Shown in pieces: positions 9,804 through 21,100 of a DNA stretch of 64,000 bases; positions within the stretch are counted from its first letter, which is position 1, and every line of letters starts with the position of its first letter. A program made the translations under genes and the position numbers. The notes below the pieces were generated by a model, which saw nothing but the letters and a program-made list of their open reading frames with translations, searched no databases and was not told the DNA's origin. Origin of the DNA: Cryoendolithus antarcticus (Eukaryota > Ascomycota > Dothideomycetes > Cladosporiales > Cladosporiaceae); the NCBI GenBank assembly GCA_002077065.1, contig NAJO01000047.1, positions 62,001-126,000 on the forward strand. Direction: 5' to 3'.

Positions 9804-11814
9804 TCACATATTTGCTAGCTGCTCATTGCCAGCCTTGGACACCGAGCTCGCGACTGTCACCTCATCGCCAAAGCGGATGCTCCTCTGCCAGCCCACTGGC
9901 ATTCCGCTTGCGCCCTCAGTTCTTGCCGTGGCAGGACTCTGCATGCGCGAGGGCACAGCACTATTTGACGCCGAGATCGCATCTGATCGTTGAGAGCCAT
10001 CCACGTCGTCAACCGCCCGATCCTGCGCCGCGATCGCATGCCCCATCACGCGTCCATCTTTGGGTGCTGAGATCGTCGGACGTCCACGCGGCGGAGAGTC
10101 GCCACCTGGCGGGGTCTTGTTGTCATCAGTCTCATCGGCGTCGCCGCGAACACCGTCCGACCCATGCACAGTCGTTCCATGAGGTCGGCGGATATCGCTG
10201 AAGATGTACTGTCCGATACGGGACACTGTGCCGGGGACTAGGCTCGATCGACTGCCTGTCGCGCCAGGCCCAGTAGTGTTGCGACGCCTTCGAAACAGCG
10301 AGACGAGACCACGCTCTTGATGCTGACTGTCGACCACATTTCGTGTGTGGCGGTCATCAGACGAGCGCGTCCGACTGAAGCTTGTAGACCTGTTCTCGGA
10401 AGACAGTGCCATCGAGATCGTCCGCGGCAGATATAGTCCGAACTTACCAAGCGGGATCGACAGACCGTGAACGACGATCGAGCAGATCGTCAGGAACCAG
10501 ATAACGACCATGAGGACCTCGGACAACTGAGCGGCATCTTCTCTCTGGTGGCCATCCACTTCGAGGGTATGCAGGAACTCCCTTGCGATGTACAGGTAGA
10601 AGATCGCTGACACGCCAATAGGTCCAAAGAAGCCCACGAATAGAGCATGTCGGATGTCCTCAACTTGGTGTATGAAGTGGTGAAAGCAGAGCACCATCGG
10701 CAGTCGACGCAGCAGAAGCACAAGAATGCCTAGCGGGATCAAACGGTAGATCGGGATGACTGTGGTTTCGACGAACAGATGCCATGGGCAGACTGCGCCA
10801 AACCACAGAAACACTGACAGATTGAGCAGCAAATCGATTGTGGGTTGCAGCGAGTCATCTTTCGTCTCGAGTCGGAACCAATCGTCCCAAGTGAAGACAT
10901 TGCCGGCGATGAAGCAGGCAAGCACATCATCGGATCCGATCATGCCACATGTACCGACGATGAACAGCTACAGCACGTGTCAGCAATCACTCGGAGTCTG
11001 TGTCAAAGAGAGTACTCACTGCAAGCGTGATCGCAAAAACGAGAAACGACTCTCGATCAACGTAATGCCGCTCCTCGGCCCAGTGGAGTAGCTCCTTCGC
11101 CAGCCAGCCCACGACCGCACCATACGCGATAGAGAGCAGGATAGTGTAGCACCACGTCTCGATGAACCAGTGTCCAATCGCTTTACCTGCTCCACCGCCA
11201 GTAGTGCCGAGTCCCTGATCTCCAGTATACTGAATCAAGTACAGCGCAAGGAACAGGAATGGATACCCGAGCCCGTCATTTGCGCCAGATTCGGCAATGA
11301 TGATCTTCTGCAGCTCGCGAGGGATGTTCTTGTCCGCAAATTTGCCCTTGACAATGCTGTTCGACAAGATCGGATCAGTCGGCGTCACAGCAGCTCCGAC
11401 TGCCAGAGCGAACAGGAATGAGATGTCGGGCACCAGTCCCCAGACTAGTAAAGACGTAGACATCCACATAATGCACATGCCCGGTCCGAGCAAGATCGAG
11501 AGACTCTTCCATTCCTTCCAGAGATACTTGCTCGGCAGCTGTACGCCAGCAAGCACCAACTGTACGCCCAGCACTAGTCGGGTGAAGTACAGCGTGATCG
11601 TCTCGAGGTCCAACTCACTCCCATTCGCGTAGTCAAGCGGTCGTATGAAATCCGCAGCATGAGGACCAAACACCACCCCGAAAATTGTCGAGATTAAAGC
11701 TTCGGAAAGGTAGAACTTCTCCTTGAGTAGGTAGGAGACTAGACCGAAGACTGTGATGAAGCCGCCTAGGGTGGCGCAGATGATGTTGAAGTTTACTACC
11801 ACTAGAGTAGGCAT
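9804..11814 (-). CDS. Plasma-membrane alkali cation/H+ antiporter (Nha1/Sod2 type, CPA1)
   Basis: Two exons, 11020-11814 and 9804-10967, with a 52-bp intron (10968-11019; GTGAGT...GTAG), give 652 residues. The first ~430 residues are a polytopic antiporter core with the family hallmarks: TPTDPILSNSIVKGKFA, then the ESGANDG motif carrying the conserved Asp, and HYVDRESFLVFAITLA leading into the FIVGTCGMIGSDDVLACFIAG segment across the exon junction. The C-terminal ~220 residues are hydrophilic, Ser/Arg-rich and without structure, as in fungal Nha1 tails, which tune activity. Role: export of Na+/K+/Li+ in exchange for protons, for salt and pH tolerance. Confidence 0.93.
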
Positions 11815-12514
11815 GTTGGTGGTTCGTTTGGCGTCTTCACGCCTTTACTTGGTGTTATCGCACTCGTTTTGACTTTCGATCACTCCTCAGTTCCCGGCGT
11901 AGTGATATTGGCCCAGATCTGCTGGGCTGGGCGTGTGTTATTGAACCATCTGGTCGACTGGTTTGCTTGTTGTGGCGAATACGTTGCGCCGTTGTGTAGA
12001 CTGTATCAGATTACCGTTTTCTCTACCTGCCCTTCCAAAGTCGCCTGCACTGCTGGAATCCTATCAAAGCTGACGTTCGGAAGAGGTTCTACGTTCAATA
12101 TAAGGTCTGCACTGCTGATAAGCTTCTTCTCTTGGCTGGAGAATGTAGTCACTACCAGCCGCTTCGGACCCACCCTGAGCGAAGAAGTGATGTCAAGGAG
12201 TCGCCTTGGACCTATTCTTCAGCCTCGTCGTCAGACCTACTATGTGGTCTGTGTACAACTCTCAATCGTGGACGCTCTTACAAGGCTTCCTGCGAGGTGT
12301 AATGCAGTGTCAAGGCAACATCAGGCGTTCGGGGCAAACCGCCAAGATATCATCGAGAAATAAATGCCTCATCACTGGATAGATCTACAGTACGCTAGCG
12401 TCACTATCGTACAATCAAGAGGTGTAGACAGGGGGTATCTAAACACCGACGACGCCCGATACTGTCGACATGAGCAGGCAACCGTGAAGGCGCGTTGCAG
12501 CGGACGCTTCATTA
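11815..12514. other. Intergenic, antiporter promoter and WLM-protease 3' region
   Basis: Both neighbours are on the minus strand, so this holds the antiporter promoter. An open frame on the plus strand (11869-12363) starts with ATG but reads as random sequence, and I reject it. Confidence 0.45.
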
Positions 12515-13612
12515 TTATGGCTCACCCGCATCGCCTTTCGCCTCTTCCGCCTCCTTCATCTGCCTCATCCTCTCCTCCGCCGCCTTCGCCATGATCTCTC
12601 TTCGACTTAGTCCCGCAGCACCACCACTTTCACTTCCGCCGCCCAGGACAAACTCTCCACCCGACCATCCACCATGATCCGCCTCCTCATCCACATCCCA
12701 GCCAGTGTCTTGATCATTGTAGAACTCCTGCCCACCCACGCTATGCCCTCCTCGCGTCCAGTCACCCTTCTCGACCTCCGCCTCTATCTCCCTGCACATC
12801 TTCCAGAAGTTCTGGTCGTGATCACCCCAGACGTTGTGCGTCAGCTCGTGGCAGAGAGTCTTGCGGATGACTTGGTAGTCCCGGTACCCATCGTACGCAT
12901 CTGTTCGTAATCGTAACTCGATGACCTCGCCTCTGTTCCTATTCAACCCCAGTGTTCTCGACGCATGTGTAGTGTGCTCAGCAGGATTCATCTCAGTCAG
13001 AAGGCCGACTGAGAATCCATGTTTACGCATCGAGCTCTTGATTCCTGGGTCTGCTGCTAATCGTTCAAGATATCGCTGACTCTTGTCCGGGTTTGGCAGG
13101 TATGGCAAAGGCTTGATCGTGTGGAACGAGTATCTCGCCTCATCTTGCACTTTCTTCCAGTCCTTCCGTTTCTCCACACGGACTTTTCGCCCTGCGTTTT
13201 GCGCCGCACGACGCTTCGACATGCGCTCCTGACGTAGGGTAATATCTGAGGCCAGCTCCTCTACCTCGGCCGTGGTGGCGCCCATGAGAACGATCTTTTT
13301 GTCCTGGAGTGTGCGTAGGCGCATATTTGGATCTTTGAAGGGCGGTTTGAGCAAGCCAGTCTTCGGCGTGATCATGAACTTCTGATTTGTCGGTGGTATG
13401 CGAAGATCCTCGGCGACTGTGTCCGAGAGATCTTGTATCGTGGCGTCGTCATCGTGGAATGGCAGTCGTACAGGCTTACCATGCAGTGTGACGCTTATGT
13501 CGAACAGACTGAGCACTGGCTCATCGTCCAACAGATCGCTGTGTGGGAAGTTCTCGGAGTTGTCTGACTGCACCTCTGCTTCGAGTGTCTCATAGTCCAT
13601 GTTGGGGCACAT
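12515..13612 (-). CDS. Ubiquitin-like and WLM domain metalloprotease (Wss1/SPRTN-like family)
   Basis: A single-exon frame of 365 residues from ATG 13612 (a second ATG follows four codons later). Residues ~30-100 look like a ubiquitin-like domain (FDISVTLHGKPVRLPF...TIQDLSDTVAEDL...LKTLQDKKIVLMG-type pattern). A basic linker follows, then a WLM domain with the zinc metalloprotease signature HELTHNVWGDHD (~residue 254), that is HExxH plus downstream His-Asp. The C-terminus is acidic, Gly-rich and ends in a short charged helix. Fungal WLM proteases of this type cut DNA-protein crosslinks or SUMO/ubiquitin-modified proteins. The UBL-WLM order matches the fungal subgroup rather than budding-yeast Wss1 itself. 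Confidence 0.85.
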   Translation of the reverse strand: MCPNMDYETLEAEVQSDNSENFPHSDLLDDEPVLSLFDISVTLHGKPVRLPFHDDDATIQDLSDTVAEDLRIPPTNQKFMITPKTGLLKPPFKDPNMRLRTLQDKKIVLMGATTAEVEELASDITLRQERMSKRRAAQNAGRKVRVEKRKDWKKVQDEARYSFHTIKPLPYLPNPDKSQRYLERLAADPGIKSSMRKHGFSVGLLTEMNPAEHTTHASRTLGLNRNRGEVIELRLRTDAYDGYRDYQVIRKTLCHELTHNVWGDHDQNFWKMCREIEAEVEKGDWTRGGHSVGGQEFYNDQDTGWDVDEEADHGGWSGGEFVLGGGSESGGAAGLSRREIMAKAAEERMRQMKEAEEAKGDAGEP

Positions 13613-14061
13613 GATGTGGGGAGGACTGAGGACACGTGCGAGACTGATGCACAAAAGGAAGAGATATGCTATCCAGAACGGTCAATGGACTTACGGTTTA
13701 TTCACGAAGTAGAGTGCTCATGACTGCTGCGGAACTCGTATGTCATGATGGAAGACGAATCTAGAAGCGCATCGAGTGATGATCAGTCGGCACCCGCTTA
13801 CGCCATCAAATGCCTTTGTCATGAAAGTGCCAAGCCATTAATTGCTGTGCCGCAGTGTCGCATTTGCACGACCGCAACTCATATAGACTCCGTAGACTTT
13901 CCATGACAGAATCAAAGCGAAGACATAGCATTGCGGTGGTATCTTGATCCTGCTAAACGCCACCAGGGGCTTGCCTTATCGTCCAAGTATTCCCAGCACT
14001 CAAATTCACCCATGTCTCATTACCCATTTACCACATAGCGCTTCTCCTATCTTGCCCATCT
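13613..14061. other. Intergenic
   Basis: It carries the promoter of the WLM protease gene and the 3' end of the MARVEL gene. Nothing else is seen. Confidence 0.45.
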
Positions 14062-14666
14062 TCAGACTCCCTCCGCCATGTTTAGCTTCGAATCCGCATG
14101 CCGCGACGAACTGGCACCTCTACCGAAGGCATGAAGTGCAGCAAGCACGGTCGTGATGGTCCAGGCGATCCTGCGAACAACTGTGAGTAGCCAGACACCA
14201 GGAACTACCATGGGCAGAACACCTACCACTCGAAAGCGCCGAATGCAGCCGCAGCCTTCGCAGCGCTGCATACATTGCCGAAACACACGCGGTCTCCAAG
14301 GAACACAGCCAGCGCGATGAAGCCAGCGAACCAGAAGAACATGGTGATAGCCTCAAAGCCAAAGATCGCGAACTTGTGGTGTGCCTGAGTGTGCGAGAAT
14401 TTCCATGGTACCACAATCAGGTAAATCAATGCGATGATTGCCCAGATGGAGCAGAAGAGGAGGAAGTTAACTTGGGAAGGTGCGGAAGCATGCCAGTAGC
14501 CGGACCACCAGTCGGCGACTGCGCAGTGTCAGTATGCTGTTTGCGACGAATCGGAGAGTCTGTATACGAGCGTACCGTATGCGGTGAGGCCCAGTGTGAT
14601 GATTGTGAGGATGCCCTGGACGACACGGACTGCAAGAATAAACCGTGGGCTGTCGTAGATCGCCAT
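14062..14666 (-). CDS. MARVEL-domain four-helix membrane protein
   Basis: Three exons, 14576-14666, 14227-14518 and 14062-14170, give 163 residues; introns are 57 bp (14519-14575, GTACGC...GCAG, ACTGAC branch) and 56 bp (14171-14226, GTAGGT...GCAG). The protein has four hydrophobic helices: ILAVRVVQGILTIITLGLTAY, FLLFCSIWAIIALIYLIVV, FEAITMFFWFAGFIALAVFL and IAWTITTVLAALHAF, with a Cys pair (RVCFGNVCSAAK) in the loop before the last. That spacing is the MARVEL pattern of Nce102-like fungal proteins, which sit in the plasma membrane and help organise membrane domains. The fourth helix only appears after splicing the last intron to the second of two nearby AGs, which supports the model. Confidence 0.85.
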
Positions 14667-15626
14667 TGCGATTTCGTGAGTACGACTGGGTCAAGGTCGA
14701 CTTCGAAATGTCTCTGCGCTGGACTCTTGAGATCTCGTGTAGTCAACAATGGTCGTCGTCAAGAGCAATGCCCGTTACTAAACGTCCAACGCGTCCAAAC
14801 GCGTCGATACCGCAGAAACTCGGTCGGAATGTACAATAATAATCTCCGTGCTGGTGGTCACCGTGAAGACAAGAATGCGACAACGAAAGTGAACTCAACC
14901 TATGCTTTACCTCTGTCGTCACCAGGCCAGAGGCGTATGCGCCAAACGCCTGATTGCTAGTTGCATGATCACTAGCCTGCGTGAAATGACTGGCGCAGAG
15001 CCTCGAAACAGGGGCTCGGCTAGGTTGGAACCGGCAATATGAAGCGAATTGTGGCAGTCAGGCGCACCTTTTCAAGACTTGCCAAGTATTGGTGACCGCC
15101 AGTCTGCCTTTGGCACTGCATGGCGATGTCTTGTGGTAGGGGTATCGGTGTGTGTCGTACGTGGACGATGTCGTTGGCTGCGAGGCGAAGCTTGTATGTT
15201 GTAGCTGGGCGATGATGCTCCAGCAGTGCATGAGGTCAGCCCAGGCTGCTGATGGCGCCCGGTCGGATTGATGGCAACCGCGGCCGCATCATCACGACAG
15301 CATCCAGTGTTCGGACAACTCACATCGATATGCCTTCGGAGAGCATGGTGTGATCTGTGCAAGACGAGGAAGTGTCGTCGCATTAAGAACAAGAGCGCCC
15401 TTTCTCGACCTTCTACCCCACGCACTCCCACAGACTCGAACGGCTAGACTGGTAGCTAGCAATCACGACATCGAGGGGATGCAACGGCCGCGATAGACAA
15501 AGCCGCCAAGTTACAAAGGCGTGCGGGAAGCAATTATTTTCAATGCTGCGAACACTCGAAGAAAGGTCCGCGTCCGCACAGCTACTATCCTGAGTAACAG
15601 CGCAGGAGCATCGTAACGTCCTCACG
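14667..15626. other. Divergent promoter region between the MARVEL and carbonic anhydrase genes
   Basis: 960 bp with no supported gene. Both flanking genes are transcribed outward from it. Confidence 0.45.
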
Positions 15627-16179
15627 ATGGCCACTCAGATCCAGAAAGATCTCGTCAAGTCCAACGAGCAATACGCCTCGAATTTCACCGAAGGCCACCT
15701 CGCCCTCCCACCCGCGAAGAAATACCTCGTCGGTTCGCCTCACCTCCAGCTAGCCCCCCTTTCGTCCCTGCCCTCTACTAACTCCCCCAGTGACCTGCAT
15801 GGACGCCCGCATCGACCCCAAATCCGCCTTCGGCATCTCCCTTGGCGACGCCCACATAATTCGCAACGCTGGCGGCAACGCGACGGACGCGCTCCGCTCA
15901 ATCCTCATCTCGCAGCACCTGCTCGGCACCCGCGAGATCGTACTCGTGAAGCACACTGGCTGCGGCATGCTGACATTTACTAACGAAGCGGCGCATGAGG
16001 TCGTGGGCAAGCAAGGAGGCAAGATCGAGAAGGACCTTGATTTCCAGCCATTCCCGGAGCTGGAGGAGGCTGTGAGGGGGGATGTGGCGTGGTTGAAGGG
16101 CAATGAGGGGTTGATTGGGAGGGAAATTAGCGGGTGGGTGTATGAGGTTGAGACGGGGAAGGTGAGGCAGGTTGTCTGA
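15627..16179 (+). CDS. Small beta-class carbonic anhydrase-like protein
   Basis: Exons 15627-15732 and 15791-16179 give 164 residues. The 58-bp intron (15733-15790) has a non-consensus donor GTTCGC but a perfect TACTAAC branch site and CCCAG acceptor. The zinc-site residues of beta-carbonic anhydrases are all present: CMDARID (Cys38, and the Asp40-Arg42 dyad) and HTGCGM (His90, Cys93). Typical fungal beta-CAs (Nce103) are longer; this is the compact, bacterial-like form common in ascomycetes. Expected reaction is CO2 + H2O to bicarbonate + H+. The lack of a targeting sequence points to the cytosol. The intron splits the V-T-CMDAR strand, so the model is well constrained. Confidence 0.9.
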
Positions 16180-16406
16180 ATGTGGTGATGTGGGTGTTGA
16201 TTGAGCTACGTGCGGTACCTTTGTAAGTACTGCTGATGATAAGCTATGCACGACCCCAGAGTGCTGTTCTTGCTATAAGCCATGTTGCTGATATACACTC
16301 CCCAAAACCTTCCGTGCACGCCATGCGATGCAGCAACGCTCGAACGCCTCAGCTAAGTAAGCAAAAACATGACAGTCATCTCCTTCGTCAGATCCCCGAC
16401 TCTTGC

Positions 16407-17265
16407 TCAAACCTTCTGCTTCTTCGCCGGTGGGCCGCGGTAGTTTGGACCTCCCTCCGCGACCCACTCGAAGAACTCAGACTCCGTGGCGGTCTTGATG
16501 TTATCGTCGTCGATCTCGACAAGCTTCTTCGGGCCAGGTTTCGCCCCAAGTATGACCTGCAAGGAAGTCAATGATCTGATTAAGGATCTCAGCACTTCTT
16601 GCACCAAGCGCAAGGGAGACTTACATAGTCGCAGTCTGCAATCTTCTTGCTGAGGGTAGCACCATACTTCACGGCAGCGGCCTCCCAGCTCTTGCGGTCG
16701 AGCTCGAAAGTGCCTGTGAGTCGTGTCAGTCTGGACCTGCACGCAGAAGGAGCGCAGGTCACTCACCAGTGAACAGAATGGACAAACCGCCGAGGGCATT
16801 TGGCACACCCTGAGGGATCGTCTTGCGGGCGTCCTTCTTTTCCTTGGCTTTCGCAGCGGTATCGGCTTTCTTCGCATCAGCTGCGGCTTTCCTCTCTGCG
16901 GCAGCAGCTTTCTTTGCTGCCTTGGCATCGTCCTCGGCATGATCCTCCATGTCATCATCTTCGTCGTCCTCGGCGACGACTGATGGACTCTTGGAGGTCT
17001 TCTTGGTGCCTGTGGCTCTGCGAGTGTGTCAGTCTCTGGTCAAGTATTGCTGGGCGGGAGGGACTTACGATTTCGCCGTCTTCTCTTTGGTCAATGCGCT
17101 CGACTTCATTACGTCGTACTGAAAGACGTACGCGTCCTGAGCTTTGGCGGCATTGGATGCGTCAGTCTCAGACGCGTTGACTGAGTATACAACACCTTCG
17201 CTCTCGCGATCTGGGGCGCTGGTCACGACCCAAACGCTGGTGCCGGAGCTGTTCTTTGGAGGCAT
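16407..17265 (-). CDS. Single-BRCT-domain protein with a Lys/Ala-rich linker
   Basis: Four exons, 17069-17265, 16767-17017, 16625-16713 and 16407-16556, give 228 residues; introns are 51, 53 and 68 bp, all GT...AG. The N-terminal ~65 residues hold a small ordered-looking segment (SVWVVTSAPD...VYSVNASETDASNAAKAQDAYVFQYDV). An acidic patch and an Ala/Lys/Asp-rich helical linker follow (~80-135). The C-terminus is a BRCT domain: LSILFTGTFEL, WEAAAVKYGATLSKKIADCDYVILG, and FFEWV near the end, close to the RFC1/NAD-ligase type. A basic C-terminal tail (PAKKQKV) resembles a nuclear localisation signal. Role unknown, likely DNA repair or replication. It lies next to an XRCC4-like gene on the same strand. 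Confidence 0.82.
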
Positions 17266-17727
17266 GCTGAGTGAGGTGCGTTTGCGGGCTGTTTGTATGA
17301 GGGAAGAGTGGTTGCGAGTACGAGTATTGTGCAGTATTGCGATGCGAGCTCAGAGGAGTGATTGCGGATTGAAATGAGATTGTTGAAGTGCGAAGAGGGT
17401 GAGAGAAGTGAAGTGTGTTTTATGGAGGGGAAAGCAGTGAAGTCAAGGCATATCCTGGCCAACCCAAGGCTGCACTTCAGGCAGCCAACCAATCAGGGCT
17501 TCTCGTGGGAACGACAGACTTTGACCGCCGTATATCAGTGCGACAACCGGTCTGCTCCATTGAAGATGTGTGGACTCACATCATGGATAATACCTCAGTC
17601 GCTATGACAGCTGCTTGTCTCGACGCACTCCCTGGTCTCACGCCACAATTGTGTGGCATGCTTGCATCTCCGGCTGGGGCTGTGAACAGGAAGCCTTGCG
17701 GTCCTCTGCTCTGCTACGTCTGGATCT
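17266..17727. other. Intergenic, BRCT gene promoter
   Basis: It separates two minus-strand genes and must contain the BRCT-gene promoter. No motif or extra gene is supported. Confidence 0.45.
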
Positions 17728-18741
17728 TCACAACTCATCATCCGTATCATCGTCGTCGTCAGGCGTAGGCACAGGGATCTTCGTAGCCTTCGCCTTTTCA
17801 CCACTCGTCGCAGCAGCACGAGTGAATGGCAGCTCGCGACGTGGAGGCAAGACCGCATCCTCCTCTGCCTCCGGCTCTTCGATCGCCCCATTGCCAGTGC
17901 TCGTAAAGTCTCCCTTGCCCCGTAGTGGCAGTCCCTGCCCTTCGCCATCACTGCCCTCGTCGCCCGTACTGCCCTCGGGCGTTCCTCTTTCCCCATTCTC
18001 CTCGCCACCATCCACTTCATCTTCTGCATCGTCGTCCACATCCATGGCCTCATCGTCCTCCCTCGCTTTCCTCTTCCCTCTCGGAGGTGCAACAGCAGTA
18101 CCCGGCTGCCGGCCAATAACCCTCAGCAGATCGCGAACCTTACCCTTCTTCGCATTGAGCAGCTGCACGAACTTCGACACCAGCATTTTCTCATGCTCCC
18201 GCTTCGCTTCCACCAATTCGTCAAGTTGCTTCGTGAGCTTCACCACCTGAGCCTGCTGGTCCGATATAGACTTCTGTGCTTCAGCAAGCTGAGATGACAA
18301 GGTCTGAGAATTAATCAGGGCAGTGTCGACCCACTCGAAGGCCGAGATCTCTTCTCGCTCGTCGTCTTGCTGTAGAATTATCGAGCCGAGTCGTTGGGTG
18401 ATCTTCTCGATATTCCGTCGAATCGTAAGAGTGCATTTCGCTCCAGAGATGGCGGCCACGATTTCTATGCCTTCGGTCTTGACTCCAGAAGCCGATGGAT
18501 CTCGCGGAAGGAGCGTTTGGAAGAGTATGTTTCGCCACTCCGATTCATCACCATCGAACGTCGAAGCTTGCAGTGGACCGAGCGACGAGGTCCTAGTAGT
18601 CCCGTGGTAGAGATGCTCGTGCTCTGTAGCTACGAGCTTGAGATCCAGGGGTTTGGTGGCTGAAGTCTGCGTTATGTGAAGCAGGAGATGAGCATTTGGA
18701 TCGTCTGTTCGACGAACGCGGAGGATGTTGGTTACGGCCAT
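17728..18741 (-). CDS. XRCC4/Lif1-like non-homologous end-joining factor
   Basis: One intronless frame of 337 residues from ATG 18741. The N-terminal ~145 residues alternate beta strands as in an XRCC4 head domain (TNILRVRRTDD, LDLKLVATEHEHLYHG, CTLTIRRNIEKITQRLGSIIL). A long coiled coil follows (~residues 150-215: EWVDTALINSQTLSSQL...KLTKQLDELVEAKREHEKML), ending in the FVQLLNAKKGKVRDL stretch that is typical of the family. The remaining ~110 residues are acidic and disordered with a basic cluster RGKRKARED. The role in the family is to bind DNA ligase IV through its tandem BRCT region and bridge broken ends. Sequence is divergent, so the call rests on architecture plus the coiled-coil motif. 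Confidence 0.8.
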   Translation of the reverse strand: MAVTNILRVRRTDDPNAHLLLHITQTSATKPLDLKLVATEHEHLYHGTTRTSSLGPLQASTFDGDESEWRNILFQTLLPRDPSASGVKTEGIEIVAAISGAKCTLTIRRNIEKITQRLGSIILQQDDEREEISAFEWVDTALINSQTLSSQLAEAQKSISDQQAQVVKLTKQLDELVEAKREHEKMLVSKFVQLLNAKKGKVRDLLRVIGRQPGTAVAPPRGKRKAREDDEAMDVDDDAEDEVDGGEENGERGTPEGSTGDEGSDGEGQGLPLRGKGDFTSTGNGAIEEPEAEEDAVLPPRRELPFTRAAATSGEKAKATKIPVPTPDDDDDTDDEL

Positions 18742-19095
18742 GCTCGATAGAAAGCGAACGTCGAGATAGGCGGGCAAACGCTATGGAGCTAGGTGGTCAA
18801 GCTGACGTGCGTGAGCGTACATCTTGTCGTTTTGAAAATGAGATACAGTTTGCGAGGTGTTCGAGTTGGATGTGAAAAAGGACACGCTGCAAGGGGCAAA
18901 GCATCTGACCGGGAGAGGCAGCTACTCCACTGTGACATCCCACCCTGATCTCATAGCAATATGGCTTTGACTGAAACCTCGATTAAGCAATAGTATGCAA
19001 TAAAAGTGGTATATCTACGGCGCACGCCTTCCCGACCCAATGCAAGTACAAAATCCCTCATGCGCTCATCACGTCCCAAACACCTGATGCCCTTC
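18742..19095. other. Intergenic, XRCC4-like gene promoter
   Basis: It carries the XRCC4-like gene promoter and the 3' end of CHS7. Nothing else is seen. Confidence 0.45.
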
Positions 19096-20120
19096 TCACG
19101 TGTATGTGCTGCCCGCTGATGAAGGCATGGGCCAGTCGTCTTCCGTTATGCTCGACCAGAACACCCACACCAAGATCACCGCGAAAAGCGTGAACAGCGT
19201 CTCGAAGAAGCCGCCGTTGATCTTCCCTGCCGAGCCCGTGCATATGTGCACGCTGACGACGTACTGGAAGATCTGTCCAATCGCGAACATGAGCGCTGCG
19301 CCTGCTAGGTAGACTATGAGATGGTTAGCATTCGACGCTCTACAACCAGAAGACCGCAACACTCACTCATCGGCCGCACCTCCCCGAGCACCCTCAGCAC
19401 CAGTATTGTCTCCAGCAAGAAGTATATCACAATAAACACCAACGGCACCAGCTGATACAGCGTGTACAGCGAATAACTCTTGTCCAAACCCTGCTCCGCC
19501 TGCGTCTGATCAAAGAATCCCGTCCAGCTGAACCCAGTATCCAGCGCAATATACCCCGTTCCCACGAACAATGCCGCCGCGCTCCCAAACACCAAGCCCA
19601 GACTCAATATCGTGCCGTCGTCAAGCAGCTGATACCCGACCGCGCCGTTCATCATCAAGATCCAGAGCGTGGCTACTATCGAGGCGATGTGGATTGCGCT
19701 GAAAACTCGCCGGACCATGCCGTTCAATGGGAACCAGCCGACGGTGAAGATCTCGCAGATCATGATGATGGTGTAGCCGATGAGGAAGAGCTGCATCTCG
19801 CGGCGGCCGACGGCGGCGCGTTTGCGGTTTGAGCGGAGGAAGAGGAAGGCGGAGATGGCGATTGCGATGCCGGCTACCAGTATAGAGCCTGTATATTGTC
19901 AGTACGTGATCCTTGCATTTTCTCGATGCAATCGGCCATGCGTACCCAAGTTCGCAAGATTCCGTCCGCCGCTCAATGCTATGCCCTCCAGATTACATCC
20001 TCCAAAGCCATTGCCTCCTCGTGATGGCGACTCGGGGAACAGATTGCACACTGGCAGCGTCGCGTGTATACTCCCCGTATCCCGGCAGAAGTTATGAAAA
20101 TTGCCATACTTCGTAGGCAT
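19096..20120 (-). CDS. CHS7: Chitin synthase export chaperone (Chs7 family)
   Basis: Three exons, 19946-20120, 19367-19888 and 19096-19313, give 304 residues; introns are 57 and 53 bp. The N-terminus has the Cys-containing luminal segment (FHNFCRDTGSI, LPVCNLFPES, GGCNLEGIAL). About seven membrane helices follow, beginning with SILVAGIAIAISAFLFL and including MQLFLIGYTIIMICEIFTVG, HIASIVATLWILMMNGAVGY, LVPLVFIVIYFLLETILVL, AGAALMFAIGQIFQYVV and ETLFTLFAVILVWVFWSSIT. The VGRREMQLFL loop and the DDGTILSL/ALDTGFSWT region are characteristic. Chs7 sits in the endoplasmic reticulum and is needed for folding and exit of class IV chitin synthase. Frame is preserved across both introns. Confidence 0.9.
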
Positions 20121-21100
20121 CTTCGCGGCTGAAGCGTCCTGCGCGCTCTCAAAGCGCCGTTGACGTGTGAGAGTCGCGCGATCGGAGGGAGGAAAGCGGA
20201 GCAGTAGTGGAGTGTGTACTGCTGGCAATGAGCGTGTCGTCCAGCGAGGGAGGTGATGGTGTAACGAGCGTCGGTGGCCTGGTCTGTCACACAACGCTCG
20301 AACTGCTGTGGTGCTGTTGCGTTGCGTTCAAACAGGGGACCCAGCAACGTTCGGGATGATTGGCGCTAGGGAAGCGACTCTGCGGGCGCGGGTAGGTGGT
20401 AATCTCCAATGCACACGGAGATATAATATTACAACTTCGGTCGCGATATGACAAGATTGTGGTGTGATCAACTACAGCAGAGAAGAGCACAAGGCGGCCG
20501 GCGAGTTTCGAGGAATGATATGAAACGTCGCCAGGCGAGGTGCATGCATGTGCATGGACGATGGGCGTCAGGATTTTGGCCTGCGAGGTGTGTGACTTGC
20601 AGACGTGGAGTGTGGCTGACGGGACTTATAACAGGGATACGAACAAGGTTGTTGCGGAGGAGTACTATAAGCGAAGCCAATCACGAGCTTGACTCGAAGA
20701 AGGCTGTGGCTGTGAAGACATATGTGTGGTACAAGCTTGGAGGATCGACGTTGGTATCGTGGTCAGGCATGCAGGCATGCGTCTACCAGATCGCTGCGGG
20801 CGTGTGTTGGCGTGATCTGGAAGTAGTGAGAACCTGTTCGGACCATTATACGATCAAGTCGATGTACTAAAGGTACAGTCTCTATGTCTCCGGTTTCTCT
20901 ACTCCGGGCGATCTCTGGCTTCTGCGAACGGATGCAAGTTCCGAGAGCCTCATAGGCTTGATCAGCTCTGCGATCGCCCACCACCGGTTGTCCGACTACA
21001 ACAACTCTTCGGCACTCCTGATGAGTTATTGAAGGCAAGCCTCGCTGGCGCGATGACCTTTGACTGGTTCATCCAACTCTGTCAACACTCCTTCAGCCCC
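20121..21100. other. Intergenic, CHS7 promoter and LOG gene 3' side
   Basis: About 1 kb. It contains an AT-rich patch near 20420-20440 and a small duplicated GGCATGCA near 20766. Open frames here look random. Confidence 0.45.

Noticed and set aside
9857..10450. Arg-rich open frames opposite the antiporter tail
   Set aside because: They are shadow frames of the low-complexity Ser/Arg-rich antiporter C-terminus.
11869..12363. 164-residue plus-strand frame upstream of the antiporter gene
   Set aside because: It has an ATG start but shows no recognisable domain and irregular composition; it lies in the expected antiporter promoter.
20448..20870. 140-residue plus-strand frame between the CHS7 and LOG genes
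   Set aside because: Cys/Arg/Trp-rich reading with no motif or hydrophobic pattern; it lies in the CHS7 upstream region and is probably chance.
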